Shown in pieces: positions 1 through 6,898 of a stretch of 11,861 nucleotides of DNA (the stretch's first letter is position 1; every line of letters starts with the position of its first letter). The notes under the pieces are model-generated. The model ran no database searches and was not told where the DNA came from. It worked only from the letters and a program-made list of their open reading frames with translations. The position numbers and the translations under genes are program-made. The stretch is taken from the NCBI GenBank assembly GCA_946477805.1, contig CAMKZP010000055.1, positions 1-11,861 on the forward strand, in the 5' to 3' direction. This DNA is from an uncultured Enterobacter sp. GTDB taxonomy: Bacteria; Pseudomonadota; Gammaproteobacteria; Enterobacterales; Enterobacteriaceae.

Positions 1-2
1 GG

Positions 3-38
3 GCGGTGAAGAGGGGGCTGGGGGTGCCGGTGTTTTGA
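3..38 (+). CDS. 3' end of a convergent plus-strand gene (partial)
   Basis: The first bases of the window can be read as the last eleven codons of a plus-strand gene, ending AVKRGLGVPVF and TGA at 36-38. Codons favour G or C in the third position, as in a genuine gene, and a strong plus-strand terminator begins nine bases later. A second frame stops with TAA at 41-43 (ending GVLR), so the frame is not certain. The fragment is too short to name a family. It would be convergent with the minus-strand operon and so mark the operon's downstream border. Confidence 0.4.
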   Translation, partial: AVKRGLGVPVF

Positions 39-46
39 GATAACTA

Positions 47-94
47 CGGCGGCGCATCGTCCTGGCTTCAGGGTATGCGCCGCCGGTTGTTTTT
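47..94 (+). terminator. Rho-independent terminator for the plus-strand gene
   Basis: An 11-bp perfect stem (47-57 with 75-85, CGGCGGCGCAT/ATGCGCCGCCG) encloses a smaller stem (61-64 with 69-72, CCTG/CAGG). It is followed by a T-rich run, TTGTTTTT at 87-94. The order hairpin then T-tract serves plus-strand transcription. Read on the minus strand, the hairpin is followed by GTAGTTATC with no T-run, so it is a poor terminator for the operon, though it may still slow polymerase. It begins 9 bp after the likely TGA stop. Confidence 0.8.
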
Positions 95-100
95 ACCCGC

Positions 101-1102
101 TTACCATAACGCGTTTTGCCTTTTTATCTCATCCCAGCGAAGGCACATGTCGCATGACATCATAAAATCGTGATGCCATTTCCACCGGGCGTGCAGCGCG
201 TAATAGGCCAGGCAAGGCGCGTAGCAGAGCAAAAAATAGGCCTCGAACCACAGTGCCCCTCCCGCCAGCGTCACGACAAGCCCGACCAGAACCAGCCACG
301 CAAACTCGACCACCAGCAGGATAGCCAGCCTCAGCCACAGCGGCTTTACATAGAGCGAACGCCAGGGAAGCGCTTGCGAAAAGTGGAGGTCAATCTCATT
401 CAGGAACAGATGCCCAAGAAAGATATAGCGTTTGGTAAAACGTAAAAATAACAGGTTAATCGCCAGCACCACCGCACAGAGTATCAGCATGGTGATAATG
501 GCTTTGAGGGTAAAGTATTGCCCATAAAAATCGAACTCTGCACGTTTACCGAGCGGGGCGATCGTCAGTAAATTCATCATGACGGACATGACAACCGCCA
601 CCGCCAGATAACCCGTAATCCGCCTGTATTTGATGGTATCTCGCGCAGAGACGATGACCTGCCTGATATACACCGGGCGCAGCAGGGCAAATATCCCCCA
701 GATGAGCAGCGGCGCTACCATCGCCACAGCGACAAGCGCCACGCCCGGCGCTACCAGGGAAAAAAGCACCCAGGTTAACCCGCAAAATAGCAGCGCGGCA
801 CCGGCAAGAACCGTGAAGGGAGCAAAGAGAAAACGCAGCCTCTCTTTCCTCTCCTCGTCCAGGAAGCAGCTCAGGTCAACATTTTTGACCACGCACTTAT
901 AGGCCCAGTACGCCCGGAGATCGGCAATAAACGCGTAGAGCACCAGCGCTAAAATACCGCTCACGCACCACGCATCCTCGCGGGTGAACGAGAAGCCGCT
1001 ATTTTTGCCGTAAAACCCCAGCAGGATCAGCGTGACAATATAGATAAAAAGCAGGTTTCTTTTATCCTGAAAGCGGATAAAGGTTAAATAATCAGGGATC
1101 AT
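101..1102 (-). CDS. Multi-pass inner-membrane protein of unknown function
   Basis: A 333-residue hydrophobic protein with about eight predicted membrane helices, near residues 17-32, 45-62, 91-114, 120-141, 163-184, 198-220, 257-280 and 283-303. Charged, arginine/lysine-rich segments lie between them, and the tail after residue 304 is hydrophilic. I do not recognise the family; there is no clear enzymatic motif or ATPase signature. A longer reading from 1174 is open but would overlap the upstream acyltransferase by 62 bp. The ATG at 1102 lies 10 bp after that gene's stop and avoids the overlap, so I prefer it, although its ribosome binding site is weak. As last gene of the block it could be a membrane anchor for the biosynthetic enzymes, an acyltransferase of unknown type, or an extra export component. 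Those roles are guesses from context only. Confidence 0.82.
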   Translation of the reverse strand: MIPDYLTFIRFQDKRNLLFIYIVTLILLGFYGKNSGFSFTREDAWCVSGILALVLYAFIADLRAYWAYKCVVKNVDLSCFLDEERKERLRFLFAPFTVLAGAALLFCGLTWVLFSLVAPGVALVAVAMVAPLLIWGIFALLRPVYIRQVIVSARDTIKYRRITGYLAVAVVMSVMMNLLTIAPLGKRAEFDFYGQYFTLKAIITMLILCAVVLAINLLFLRFTKRYIFLGHLFLNEIDLHFSQALPWRSLYVKPLWLRLAILLVVEFAWLVLVGLVVTLAGGALWFEAYFLLCYAPCLAYYALHARWKWHHDFMMSCDMCLRWDEIKRQNALW

Positions 1103-1112
1103 GGCGCTACCG

Positions 1113-2045
1113 TTACATCTCGAGTGCTTTTCTGCAGTGGACAACCGGGGAAGAAACGCCCCCTGGAAAATCATTAAACATCTGTCCCAGGTAGGGCTTG
1201 TTGCTCATTTCAACAACGTGCGGGCGGCTGTCGTGATGTAAAAAGTATGACAGCGTATCGCGCCACTTCACCGTATGGGTCAGGTGCAGCGCCAGATTTT
1301 CTTTTATTTTCGCCTGTTCAGACTCAGGCCGGGCCGTCACGTTCATCACTACCTCATGTTCAGGTGCGGTAATGGGCTGCCCGGCAATGAAATCACGCAT
1401 CGGCTGAACGCCCTCCTCCATTAAGCGCGTATGCCATGCGCCGCTCACGCCCAGCTTAATGGGGGTATAGCCTTCTCGCAGCAGGACGCTGGCAAAATCA
1501 TTGAGCGCGGTCGGCGTGCCCCCAATCACCTGCTGGACAGGGGTATTATCGCAGCTGATATCCAGCGCGATGCCCGAGCGGGAGATTGTCTCCGCGAGCT
1601 GCGCAGGGGTAATGCCCTTCAGGGCCAGCATCGCCCCTTTATGTAACTTGCTTACCGCGTCCATGGTGCTGGCGCGAAAATGGATCGTGCGGAACAGCGT
1701 CTCCAGCGAAAGCGCCCCGGCAGCATACAGCGCGCTGTATTCCCCGACGCTATGCCCGCAGGAGCCGATAACCGGCGTCTGGCTAAACCGTTCTTTCCAC
1801 AGGCTGAACAGCGTCACGTTGATGGCCGTCACCGCCATCTGCTGCACCGGCGTCTGAATCAGCCTGTTCATCGGCCCCCGAAGGCATAGCCGACGGAGAT
1901 CCTTGCCGGAAATATCGCTGGCGCAATCCCAGATCCGCTTCGTTGCAGCATTTATATCCCACAGATCGCTTCCCATTCCGGTCACGGGATTTCCCTGCCC
2001 GGAAAAAAGCAGCACCACGGGATGTTCATCATGATTAAGCGTCAT
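1113..2045 (-). CDS. FabD-like malonyl/acyl-CoA:ACP transacylase
   Basis: A 310-residue acyltransferase, close to the usual length of FabD, which moves malonyl (or a related acyl) groups from CoA to an acyl carrier protein. Visible family motifs are the N-terminal GQG (16-18), the nucleophile elbow GHSVGE with Ser99, the substrate-carboxylate Arg124 in FRASTM, QQVIGG at 171-176, and the catalytic His205 in AWHTRLM. Two departures stand out. The elbow partner motif reads AWHT rather than SHCA or AFHS. The Gln in FabD's QL-x-x-PVxW motif is replaced by His254 in HLTHTVKW. The start at 2045 has an excellent AAGGAG site with 6-bp spacing, and the upstream gene's TAA lies within that site, so translation is probably coupled. 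It probably loads extender or starter units for the ketosynthases encoded upstream in the same operon. A housekeeping fabD would normally sit with fabH, fabG and acpP. Confidence 0.9.
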   Translation of the reverse strand: MTLNHDEHPVVLLFSGQGNPVTGMGSDLWDINAATKRIWDCASDISGKDLRRLCLRGPMNRLIQTPVQQMAVTAINVTLFSLWKERFSQTPVIGSCGHSVGEYSALYAAGALSLETLFRTIHFRASTMDAVSKLHKGAMLALKGITPAQLAETISRSGIALDISCDNTPVQQVIGGTPTALNDFASVLLREGYTPIKLGVSGAWHTRLMEEGVQPMRDFIAGQPITAPEHEVVMNVTARPESEQAKIKENLALHLTHTVKWRDTLSYFLHHDSRPHVVEMSNKPYLGQMFNDFPGGVSSPVVHCRKALEM

Positions 2046-2055
2046 CGTTATCTCC

Positions 2056-3444
2056 TTATAAATAATATTTCAGTCCAACATACATACCGACGGTCTCACC
2101 AAAGAGAGCGAACTCAGAATCGGCCCCTCCCAGCGCGGCATACAGTCCGCCAAACGCTTCCAGATTGTCACTTAGGGTGGTCAGCGGCGCGCTAACGTGG
2201 AGGCCAGCCAGGGTACTGGCGTCAACAAGATTAAGTACCATGTACGGCTGCAACGCGACCTGTCCTCCGGCCTGCAGGCTCGCCCAGCCGTTGAGATAAT
2301 GTTTCCTCTGCAGCATGCCCTTATTGCCGGTATTACTGATTTCAGAGGACATGAGGTATTTATACGAGTCGAACGCGTTATCCAGCGGATCGTAGCCGGT
2401 ACGGGCATTCAGAAAGCGCAGCAGGTCGTTCTGCTTTTGCCACTGGGCGCGAGAATACCCTTCGCTCTGAAAGTAATATTCCAGCCCGAAAAGAGAGAAG
2501 TTATCGGTGGTATATTCCCCGCCCACCGCCAGCTCAACACCCGGCTTATCCTCAGCGCTGTAAAGCGATGACGGAAACTCATAACGCTCCAGCGCCTGGC
2601 GCTGCCGGTCGGAAAGGTGGCGCCAGCGCTGCCCGCGGTGAAACGCCATCTCCCCCTTAAACGTCATCTGCGGCGTCCAGGTGACGCTATCGGAAAACGC
2701 GACCGACTGGGAATCGCCGAGCAGAACGCGCACGCCGGGAGTGTGATCGCGAAACTGATGCGACGAGTAGCTCAGCAGCCAGGATTCACTGCTGTTGCCA
2801 CGCTGGTTGTCTGACCAGGCGCTGGAGGAGAGGTAGCGTTTATCAATCGTCGACAGCTTTGGCACGACGCTGAGGGATAAGGCATGCTGCCGATCGTCCG
2901 CAGACAGCGTGGCCGCCCACGAGGAGGACTGATACGCCGATCTCATCTGAGGGTCATAAAGACGCGTGGGCTTGAAGCCCCCGTAATACTGGCTCACGAG
3001 ATCGGCAGGCGAACGCAGGAAAAAAAGGCCCGGCTTCGGTTTGAGCTTGCCCATCTCAAGCTGGACCTGGTCTGAAATGCTATACATTACGCGCAATTTT
3101 TCGATGATAACCCTGGAACGGCGATCTTCTTCTTCAAATTCCCCCAGCGGCCTGGCGCCGTACCAGGTCAGCCCGTAGAGCGAAAAATCGAGGTTCAGCG
3201 CGTTGTCGATAACCGCGCAATTGCTGGCAATGTTGATACCCGCATCGTTAAAAACATTGTTGCGGGTGTAGGGGTTTTTACCGTTGATCTGCCACGGCGA
3301 GGTCTGCTTCCCGGCGTATGACATCTGCTCATACAACGTCACCGTGGCATTTTGTGCCACTTCAGTCCCGGATAAGCACCCGGCCAGCAGGCTCAGAGGC
3401 GTACACGACAGGACAAGCGCTATCCTCGCCAGCACGCGTTTCAT
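2056..3444 (-). CDS. Outer-membrane lipoprotein with porin-like beta-barrel features
   Basis: A 462-residue protein. It begins with a lipoprotein signal peptide whose lipobox LAGC places the lipidated cysteine at Cys23. The next residues are Leu-Ser, so there is no Asp inner-membrane retention signal. The mature part is rich in aromatic residues and alternating polar/hydrophobic stretches typical of outer-membrane strands (for example near 302-330 and 420-460) and ends in an aromatic-rich strand, LKYYL. The segment around 131-165 (GKLKP then RSPADLV) resembles porin-type barrels such as alginate-export or DUF1302-like proteins, but I cannot assign a family. Its ATG overlaps the TGA of the upstream LolA-like gene by 4 bp, implying translational coupling. 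By position it is the outer-membrane end of the export route: a receptor, insertion site or channel for the product. The lipobox together with a barrel-like body is unusual. Confidence 0.8.
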   Translation of the reverse strand: MKRVLARIALVLSCTPLSLLAGCLSGTEVAQNATVTLYEQMSYAGKQTSPWQINGKNPYTRNNVFNDAGINIASNCAVIDNALNLDFSLYGLTWYGARPLGEFEEEDRRSRVIIEKLRVMYSISDQVQLEMGKLKPKPGLFFLRSPADLVSQYYGGFKPTRLYDPQMRSAYQSSSWAATLSADDRQHALSLSVVPKLSTIDKRYLSSSAWSDNQRGNSSESWLLSYSSHQFRDHTPGVRVLLGDSQSVAFSDSVTWTPQMTFKGEMAFHRGQRWRHLSDRQRQALERYEFPSSLYSAEDKPGVELAVGGEYTTDNFSLFGLEYYFQSEGYSRAQWQKQNDLLRFLNARTGYDPLDNAFDSYKYLMSSEISNTGNKGMLQRKHYLNGWASLQAGGQVALQPYMVLNLVDASTLAGLHVSAPLTTLSDNLEAFGGLYAALGGADSEFALFGETVGMYVGLKYYL

Positions 3445-4229
3445 TGCACACCACGCATGATGGACTCACGGGTAAACCAGGATTCAGGCAGTGATTCCAG
3501 GCGAATGTTGCTGTATTCCATGATGGAATAGCGTTTACCGTTTCGGGCGTCCTGTACCACAATTTTTGTCGGGCGCATTCTCCCCAGCACCGGTTTAAAA
3601 TCATGGTACGTCACCTCTTTGAACAACCGATCGTCGAGAGAGTAATAAGATGCCTTGAAGGGACGGTTATCGCCCTCTTTCTCAACGTAATAGCGAATTT
3701 TTGGCCAGGTTGCCTCGGCAGACTTGCGTTCAAGCAGCAGCGAATAGCAGATCTTCTCGCCGCAGGGCACCTCTTCCTGCAGGGTGGCGTGATAGGCGTA
3801 CTCAAAATTGGTGACAATCACGTCCCCGTTGGCTATCTGCCCAATGAGCCGCTGCTGTGGCGACACCGGAACGGGGCGGCGCAGCTCGGGCGTATAGAAC
3901 CACAGCGCATACCCGTCCGAGAACAGCACTTTTCCTCTGTCCCGCGGCGGAAAGATTAACCGCGCCAGCGAACGGGCATCCGCTTTTGTCTCGCCGTCCG
4001 GCTTAATAAAGCGCATAGAGATATCAAGGATCTGTTTATTCTCAGGCTGATCCACACCCGCCTTATATTCGCTAATCGTCAGGGTATAGCGAAAAGGCTT
4101 ATTCGGGGAGCGCACCTCGTCAGCCCGGCGGATAATATCCAGCGCTTTTTCATCCGCAGGAGAGGCATAAGCCCAGGACGAAAAGACGGTTAAACATAAC
4201 AATAGCGTGGTAGTGATCTTGTTGAACAT
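3441..4229 (-). CDS. Periplasmic LolA-like outer membrane lipoprotein-sorting protein
   Basis: A 262-residue protein with a Sec signal peptide (hydrophobic core about residues 7-19, cleavage likely after Ala22 in AYA/SPADE). The mature part matches the LolA-like family commonly annotated 'outer membrane lipoprotein-sorting protein' (PF17131). Visible hallmarks are the early ADEVRSP (36-42), the strand LWFYTPELRRPVPVS (109-123), and GDVIVTNFEY (135-144) at the family's usual conserved Asp/aromatic position. Cys156 and Cys161 could form a disulfide in the periplasm. Proteins of this fold carry lipids or acylated molecules in a hydrophobic concave sheet between inner and outer membranes. A good site (AAGGAA, 6-bp spacing) supports the ATG at 4229, and the preceding permease gene's TAA overlaps that site. 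It sits between the permease and the outer-membrane lipoprotein, as expected for a shuttle serving this operon. Confidence 0.85.
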   Translation of the reverse strand: MFNKITTTLLLCLTVFSSWAYASPADEKALDIIRRADEVRSPNKPFRYTLTISEYKAGVDQPENKQILDISMRFIKPDGETKADARSLARLIFPPRDRGKVLFSDGYALWFYTPELRRPVPVSPQQRLIGQIANGDVIVTNFEYAYHATLQEEVPCGEKICYSLLLERKSAEATWPKIRYYVEKEGDNRPFKASYYSLDDRLFKEVTYHDFKPVLGRMRPTKIVVQDARNGKRYSIMEYSNIRLESLPESWFTRESIMRGVQ

Positions 4230-4238
4230 GTCGCTTCC

Positions 4239-5549
4239 TTACGAGAATTTAAACGCGTCCGAAATATTCAGCCGGGAGGCACGCAGGGCGGGCAGTACCG
4301 AGGCGCCGGCTGCCGTTAATATCGGCAGTACCAGCGTTATCCAGTTAAGCGCCAGCGTGTCCGTTTTAATAAATGCGGTATATCCCTGAGATTGTCCCGG
4401 CGACGGCGGCATGGGAATTCCCTGAAGGTTAATGACCGCCGCAATGGCGTAACCGATCGCAAGGCTCCCGGCGGCCCCCATAATGCCGGTGAAAATCCCC
4501 TCTAATAAAAAAAGTCGCGTAACGTGCAGCGGTTTTAGGCCAATCGCCCTGAGCGTGGTTATTTCCCGGGTGCGCTCAATAATGTTCATCGTCATGGCAT
4601 TGCTAATCATAAAAATAACAATCAGGCTGACGATGAGCTTAATAAAGAAATAGATCCCGGAGAGTAGCCCTTCTACCTGTTGATAGAAAAGCGAAACCTC
4701 TTTCCAGTCCTTGACGATCAGCGGCAGATGATGTTCGGAAATAAACAGGCGCAGCCTGTCGCAGAATGCAGCCGTGTCATCCTCATTGAGCAGGATCAGG
4801 ATTTTGCTGACGCCGTCGGTTCCCATAATACGCTGCGCGGTATCAAGCGGGATTTTCATTGCCACATCATCGTAATCCTTGATGCCCGACTGAAAAACGC
4901 CGCGCAGCTTCAGGGATAATGCGCCCTGCCCGCCATGGGCATTAACCACCAGTACGTCCAGCCAGTCGTCGTAATGGGCATTGAGGGTTTTCGCCAGTCC
5001 GCTGCCGAGGGTAATTTCATTGGTTTTTACCCGCGAAAGGTCGCTGCCTGAAATAAGCTTATCAAATGCGCCCAGCTTTAAGGCCGGCAATGGCTCAACG
5101 CCAAGCGCGGAAAAATAGCTTGAGGTTTCACTCTCGTACTGCGAAATCACCCCTGAGAACTCCAGCTGTCCGGAAAGGGTTGAGATAGACTTCGCCAGTT
5201 CCGGTTCGCTGAGGATCGCCTTTTTCAACGCCTGATAATCATTTATGAGGCTTTTGTTTTTATTGGACGTCTCAAAATAGTTATCTTTGTAGATCTGAAC
5301 ATGGCCCACGTTGGTTCGGATGGTTTGTTCTTTCAGGATCCAGAATGAGTAATCGATAAAACCGCCGTAGAGAAATATCGATATACCGCCCAGCATAATT
5401 GCAGCAAGGGTAGAAAACGATCGACGCTTGTGCCGGAAGAGGTTTAAAAAAGCAAACTTCACGTCTCGCGAGCAATATATTGCGCACCACAGCACAAAAA
5501 GCAGAATGCCAATAACAACCACAGTGGCTAAAACCATTTGCCAGACCAT
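4239..5549 (-). CDS. FtsX/LolC/MacB-type ABC transporter permease
   Basis: A 436-residue inner-membrane permease. After an N-terminal helix (3-24) and a basic segment there is a second helix (46-68), a large periplasmic domain (about 70-297), and three further helices (298-322, 352-375, 400-422). Family signatures are the cytoplasmic coupling segment ERTREITTLRAIGL (325-338), which contacts the ATPase, and the C-terminal PALRASRLNISDAF (420-433), equivalent to the PA-x-x-A-x-x-x-x-P-x-x-AL tail of MacB/LolC proteins. These permeases work by mechanotransmission: ATP hydrolysis moves the periplasmic domain to extract or hand over a substrate. The first helix is additional to the usual four-helix topology. 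The ATG follows directly on the TAA of the preceding gene (TAAATG) with AAAGGGAA upstream; Met5 is a possible alternative start. Its partner is the ATPase encoded two genes upstream. Only one permease gene is present, so it would act as a homodimer. Confidence 0.92.
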   Translation of the reverse strand: MVWQMVLATVVVIGILLFVLWCAIYCSRDVKFAFLNLFRHKRRSFSTLAAIMLGGISIFLYGGFIDYSFWILKEQTIRTNVGHVQIYKDNYFETSNKNKSLINDYQALKKAILSEPELAKSISTLSGQLEFSGVISQYESETSSYFSALGVEPLPALKLGAFDKLISGSDLSRVKTNEITLGSGLAKTLNAHYDDWLDVLVVNAHGGQGALSLKLRGVFQSGIKDYDDVAMKIPLDTAQRIMGTDGVSKILILLNEDDTAAFCDRLRLFISEHHLPLIVKDWKEVSLFYQQVEGLLSGIYFFIKLIVSLIVIFMISNAMTMNIIERTREITTLRAIGLKPLHVTRLFLLEGIFTGIMGAAGSLAIGYAIAAVINLQGIPMPPSPGQSQGYTAFIKTDTLALNWITLVLPILTAAGASVLPALRASRLNISDAFKFS

Positions 5550-6197
5550 TTATTTCCCTTTCACCAGTGGTAACACTATCTGAGTGACTTCGGCTGTATC
5601 CCATTCCGGCGCGTGGCCTGATACCAGCGCCGCAGCCGCGTCGGGATCCTGTTTTTTAATTTCCGCGAGCAACGTGTTTGCCTGCCGGGGCTGCTTACAG
5701 CTCAGCAGCGCGCGATAGCGCATCCCTTTGATATGCTCCACCAGCCCAGCGCTGAACCCCGGCGCGTTATTCAGCATCACTGCGGTATCGTTGAGCGTGA
5801 TGACGCAACGCCCTAAATCAGACGCCAGCCATGCATCAACCCGCGCGCGCAAATAGCGGACTCTCGGGTTGTCTTCATGCCGTTCAACCGCTTCATCCAG
5901 ATAAAAAAAACCGGTCTTGGCGTATTCTGACGCCCGAATGAGATCGTTGGTTGCCAGAAAATAATCGGCCTGCCGGAGCATGCCGTAGGCGTAAAACACC
6001 AGCGAAAGGGGATTGTCATTGCGGCTGTATTCCTTAAACAGTGCCTGAGTGAGCTCGGCCAACGCGCCGGGCTGGGTCGGAAACCCGTGCTGTATGACCC
6101 GTTCAGCCACCGGGACCGTAGACGCCCTGACGGCTCCGCCATGCAGCAGATAAAGCACACACCCGCAAAGCAGGAAAAAGTTACATTTGCGAATCAT
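5550..6197 (-). CDS. Exported helical, TPR-like protein of unknown function
   Basis: A 215-residue protein with a probable signal peptide (basic MIRK, hydrophobic core 7-19, likely cleavage after Ala25 in VRA/S). The mature part is almost entirely helical. It has repeated small/large residue patterns such as SLVFYAYGMLRQADYFLATND (64-84), then ASEYAKTGFFYLDEAVE (89-105) and VRYLRARVDAWLA (113-125), which resemble tetratricopeptide-type helix pairs. Cys131 and Cys167 are the only cysteines left after cleavage and could form a disulfide. I do not recognise a named family. The gene overlaps the ATPase gene by 17 bp and its stop abuts the permease start, so it is embedded inside the transporter operon. 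A periplasmic adaptor or scaffold binding the permease's large domain is the simplest inference. Nothing indicates an enzyme. Confidence 0.8.
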   Translation of the reverse strand: MIRKCNFFLLCGCVLYLLHGGAVRASTVPVAERVIQHGFPTQPGALAELTQALFKEYSRNDNPLSLVFYAYGMLRQADYFLATNDLIRASEYAKTGFFYLDEAVERHEDNPRVRYLRARVDAWLASDLGRCVITLNDTAVMLNNAPGFSAGLVEHIKGMRYRALLSCKQPRQANTLLAEIKKQDPDAAAALVSGHAPEWDTAEVTQIVLPLVKGK

Positions 6198-6888
6198 GAA
6201 CTAATTCTCCGTCTTTAATTTCAACCACCCGCCGCGCGCGCGCTTTTAGCTGGCTCGAGTGCGTGGAGATGATAAAAGTGGTCTGTGTCTCCTGATTAAT
6301 TTTCAACAGCAGATCCAGAATGGCTTCTCCCGTTCCGAGATCGAGATTGCCTGTAGGTTCATCGGCGATGACAATCTGCGGTTCGTGCGCCAGCGCTCTG
6401 GCGATGGCCACCCGCTGCTGCTGCCCGCCGGAAAGTTGCCCTGGCTTACGATCCGTCAACGCGCCCAGACCGACGCTGTCAATAAACTGCAGCGCCCGTG
6501 CTTTCGCCTCGTTTTTAGAGATATGCCCATTCAGCACCAGCGGGAAATAGACGTTATCAAAGACGGTCAGTACCGGAATTAAATTAAAAAACTGAAAGAT
6601 AAAACCTAAATGCTTTCCGCGGATGGCAGAAAGCTGTTCTTCGTTCAGGTTATTCAGCAATTTATTCAGGAACAGAACGGTACCGCCGCTGGGTTTATCA
6701 ATACCGGACAAAATATTCAGCAGCGTGCTTTTACCGCTGCCGGATGGCCCGCAGAGTGCCAGGAATTCCCCTTTTGCGATCTCCAGGCTGATATTTTTTA
6801 ATGCGTCGACTTTGCCGTCACCCTCGCCATAGTGCTTATAGATGTTATTTAGCGAGAGCATAGGGAGCGCTTTTATTATTTTGCTCAT
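6181..6888 (-). CDS. LolD/MacB-family ABC transporter ATP-binding protein
   Basis: A 235-residue nucleotide-binding subunit with every catalytic motif intact: Walker A GPSGSGKST (47-55), Q-loop Gln99, signature LSGGQ (152-156), Walker B IVIADEP with catalytic Glu177, the GNLD D-loop (180-183), and the switch His210. The length and the DEPTGNLD sequence place it in the LolD/MacB/FtsE branch that drives FtsX-fold permeases. It should pair with the permease encoded at 4239-5549. Start choice is uncertain: Met codons at 6924 and 6912 lie inside the upstream gene and lack a ribosome site, whereas the ATG at 6888 lies 10 bp after that gene's stop. It has an AAGGA 14 bp upstream, which is long spacing, and I prefer it. 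The gene overlaps the following TPR-like gene by 17 bp. Confidence 0.93.
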   Translation of the reverse strand: MSKIIKALPMLSLNNIYKHYGEGDGKVDALKNISLEIAKGEFLALCGPSGSGKSTLLNILSGIDKPSGGTVLFLNKLLNNLNEEQLSAIRGKHLGFIFQFFNLIPVLTVFDNVYFPLVLNGHISKNEAKARALQFIDSVGLGALTDRKPGQLSGGQQQRVAIARALAHEPQIVIADEPTGNLDLGTGEAILDLLLKINQETQTTFIISTHSSQLKARARRVVEIKDGELVHDSQM

Positions 6889-6898
6889 AGCGTTGCCG

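Noticed and set aside
1103..1174. N-terminal extension of the membrane protein gene to 1174
   Set aside because: It would overlap the FabD-like gene by 62 bp, and the extra 24 residues are non-hydrophobic with no support. The ATG at 1102 fits the spacing seen elsewhere in the operon.
1113..2045. Housekeeping fabD and primary fatty acid synthesis locus
   Set aside because: The usual neighbours fabH, fabG and acpP are absent, the gene is embedded with export genes and ketosynthase homologues, and active-site neighbours differ from FabD.
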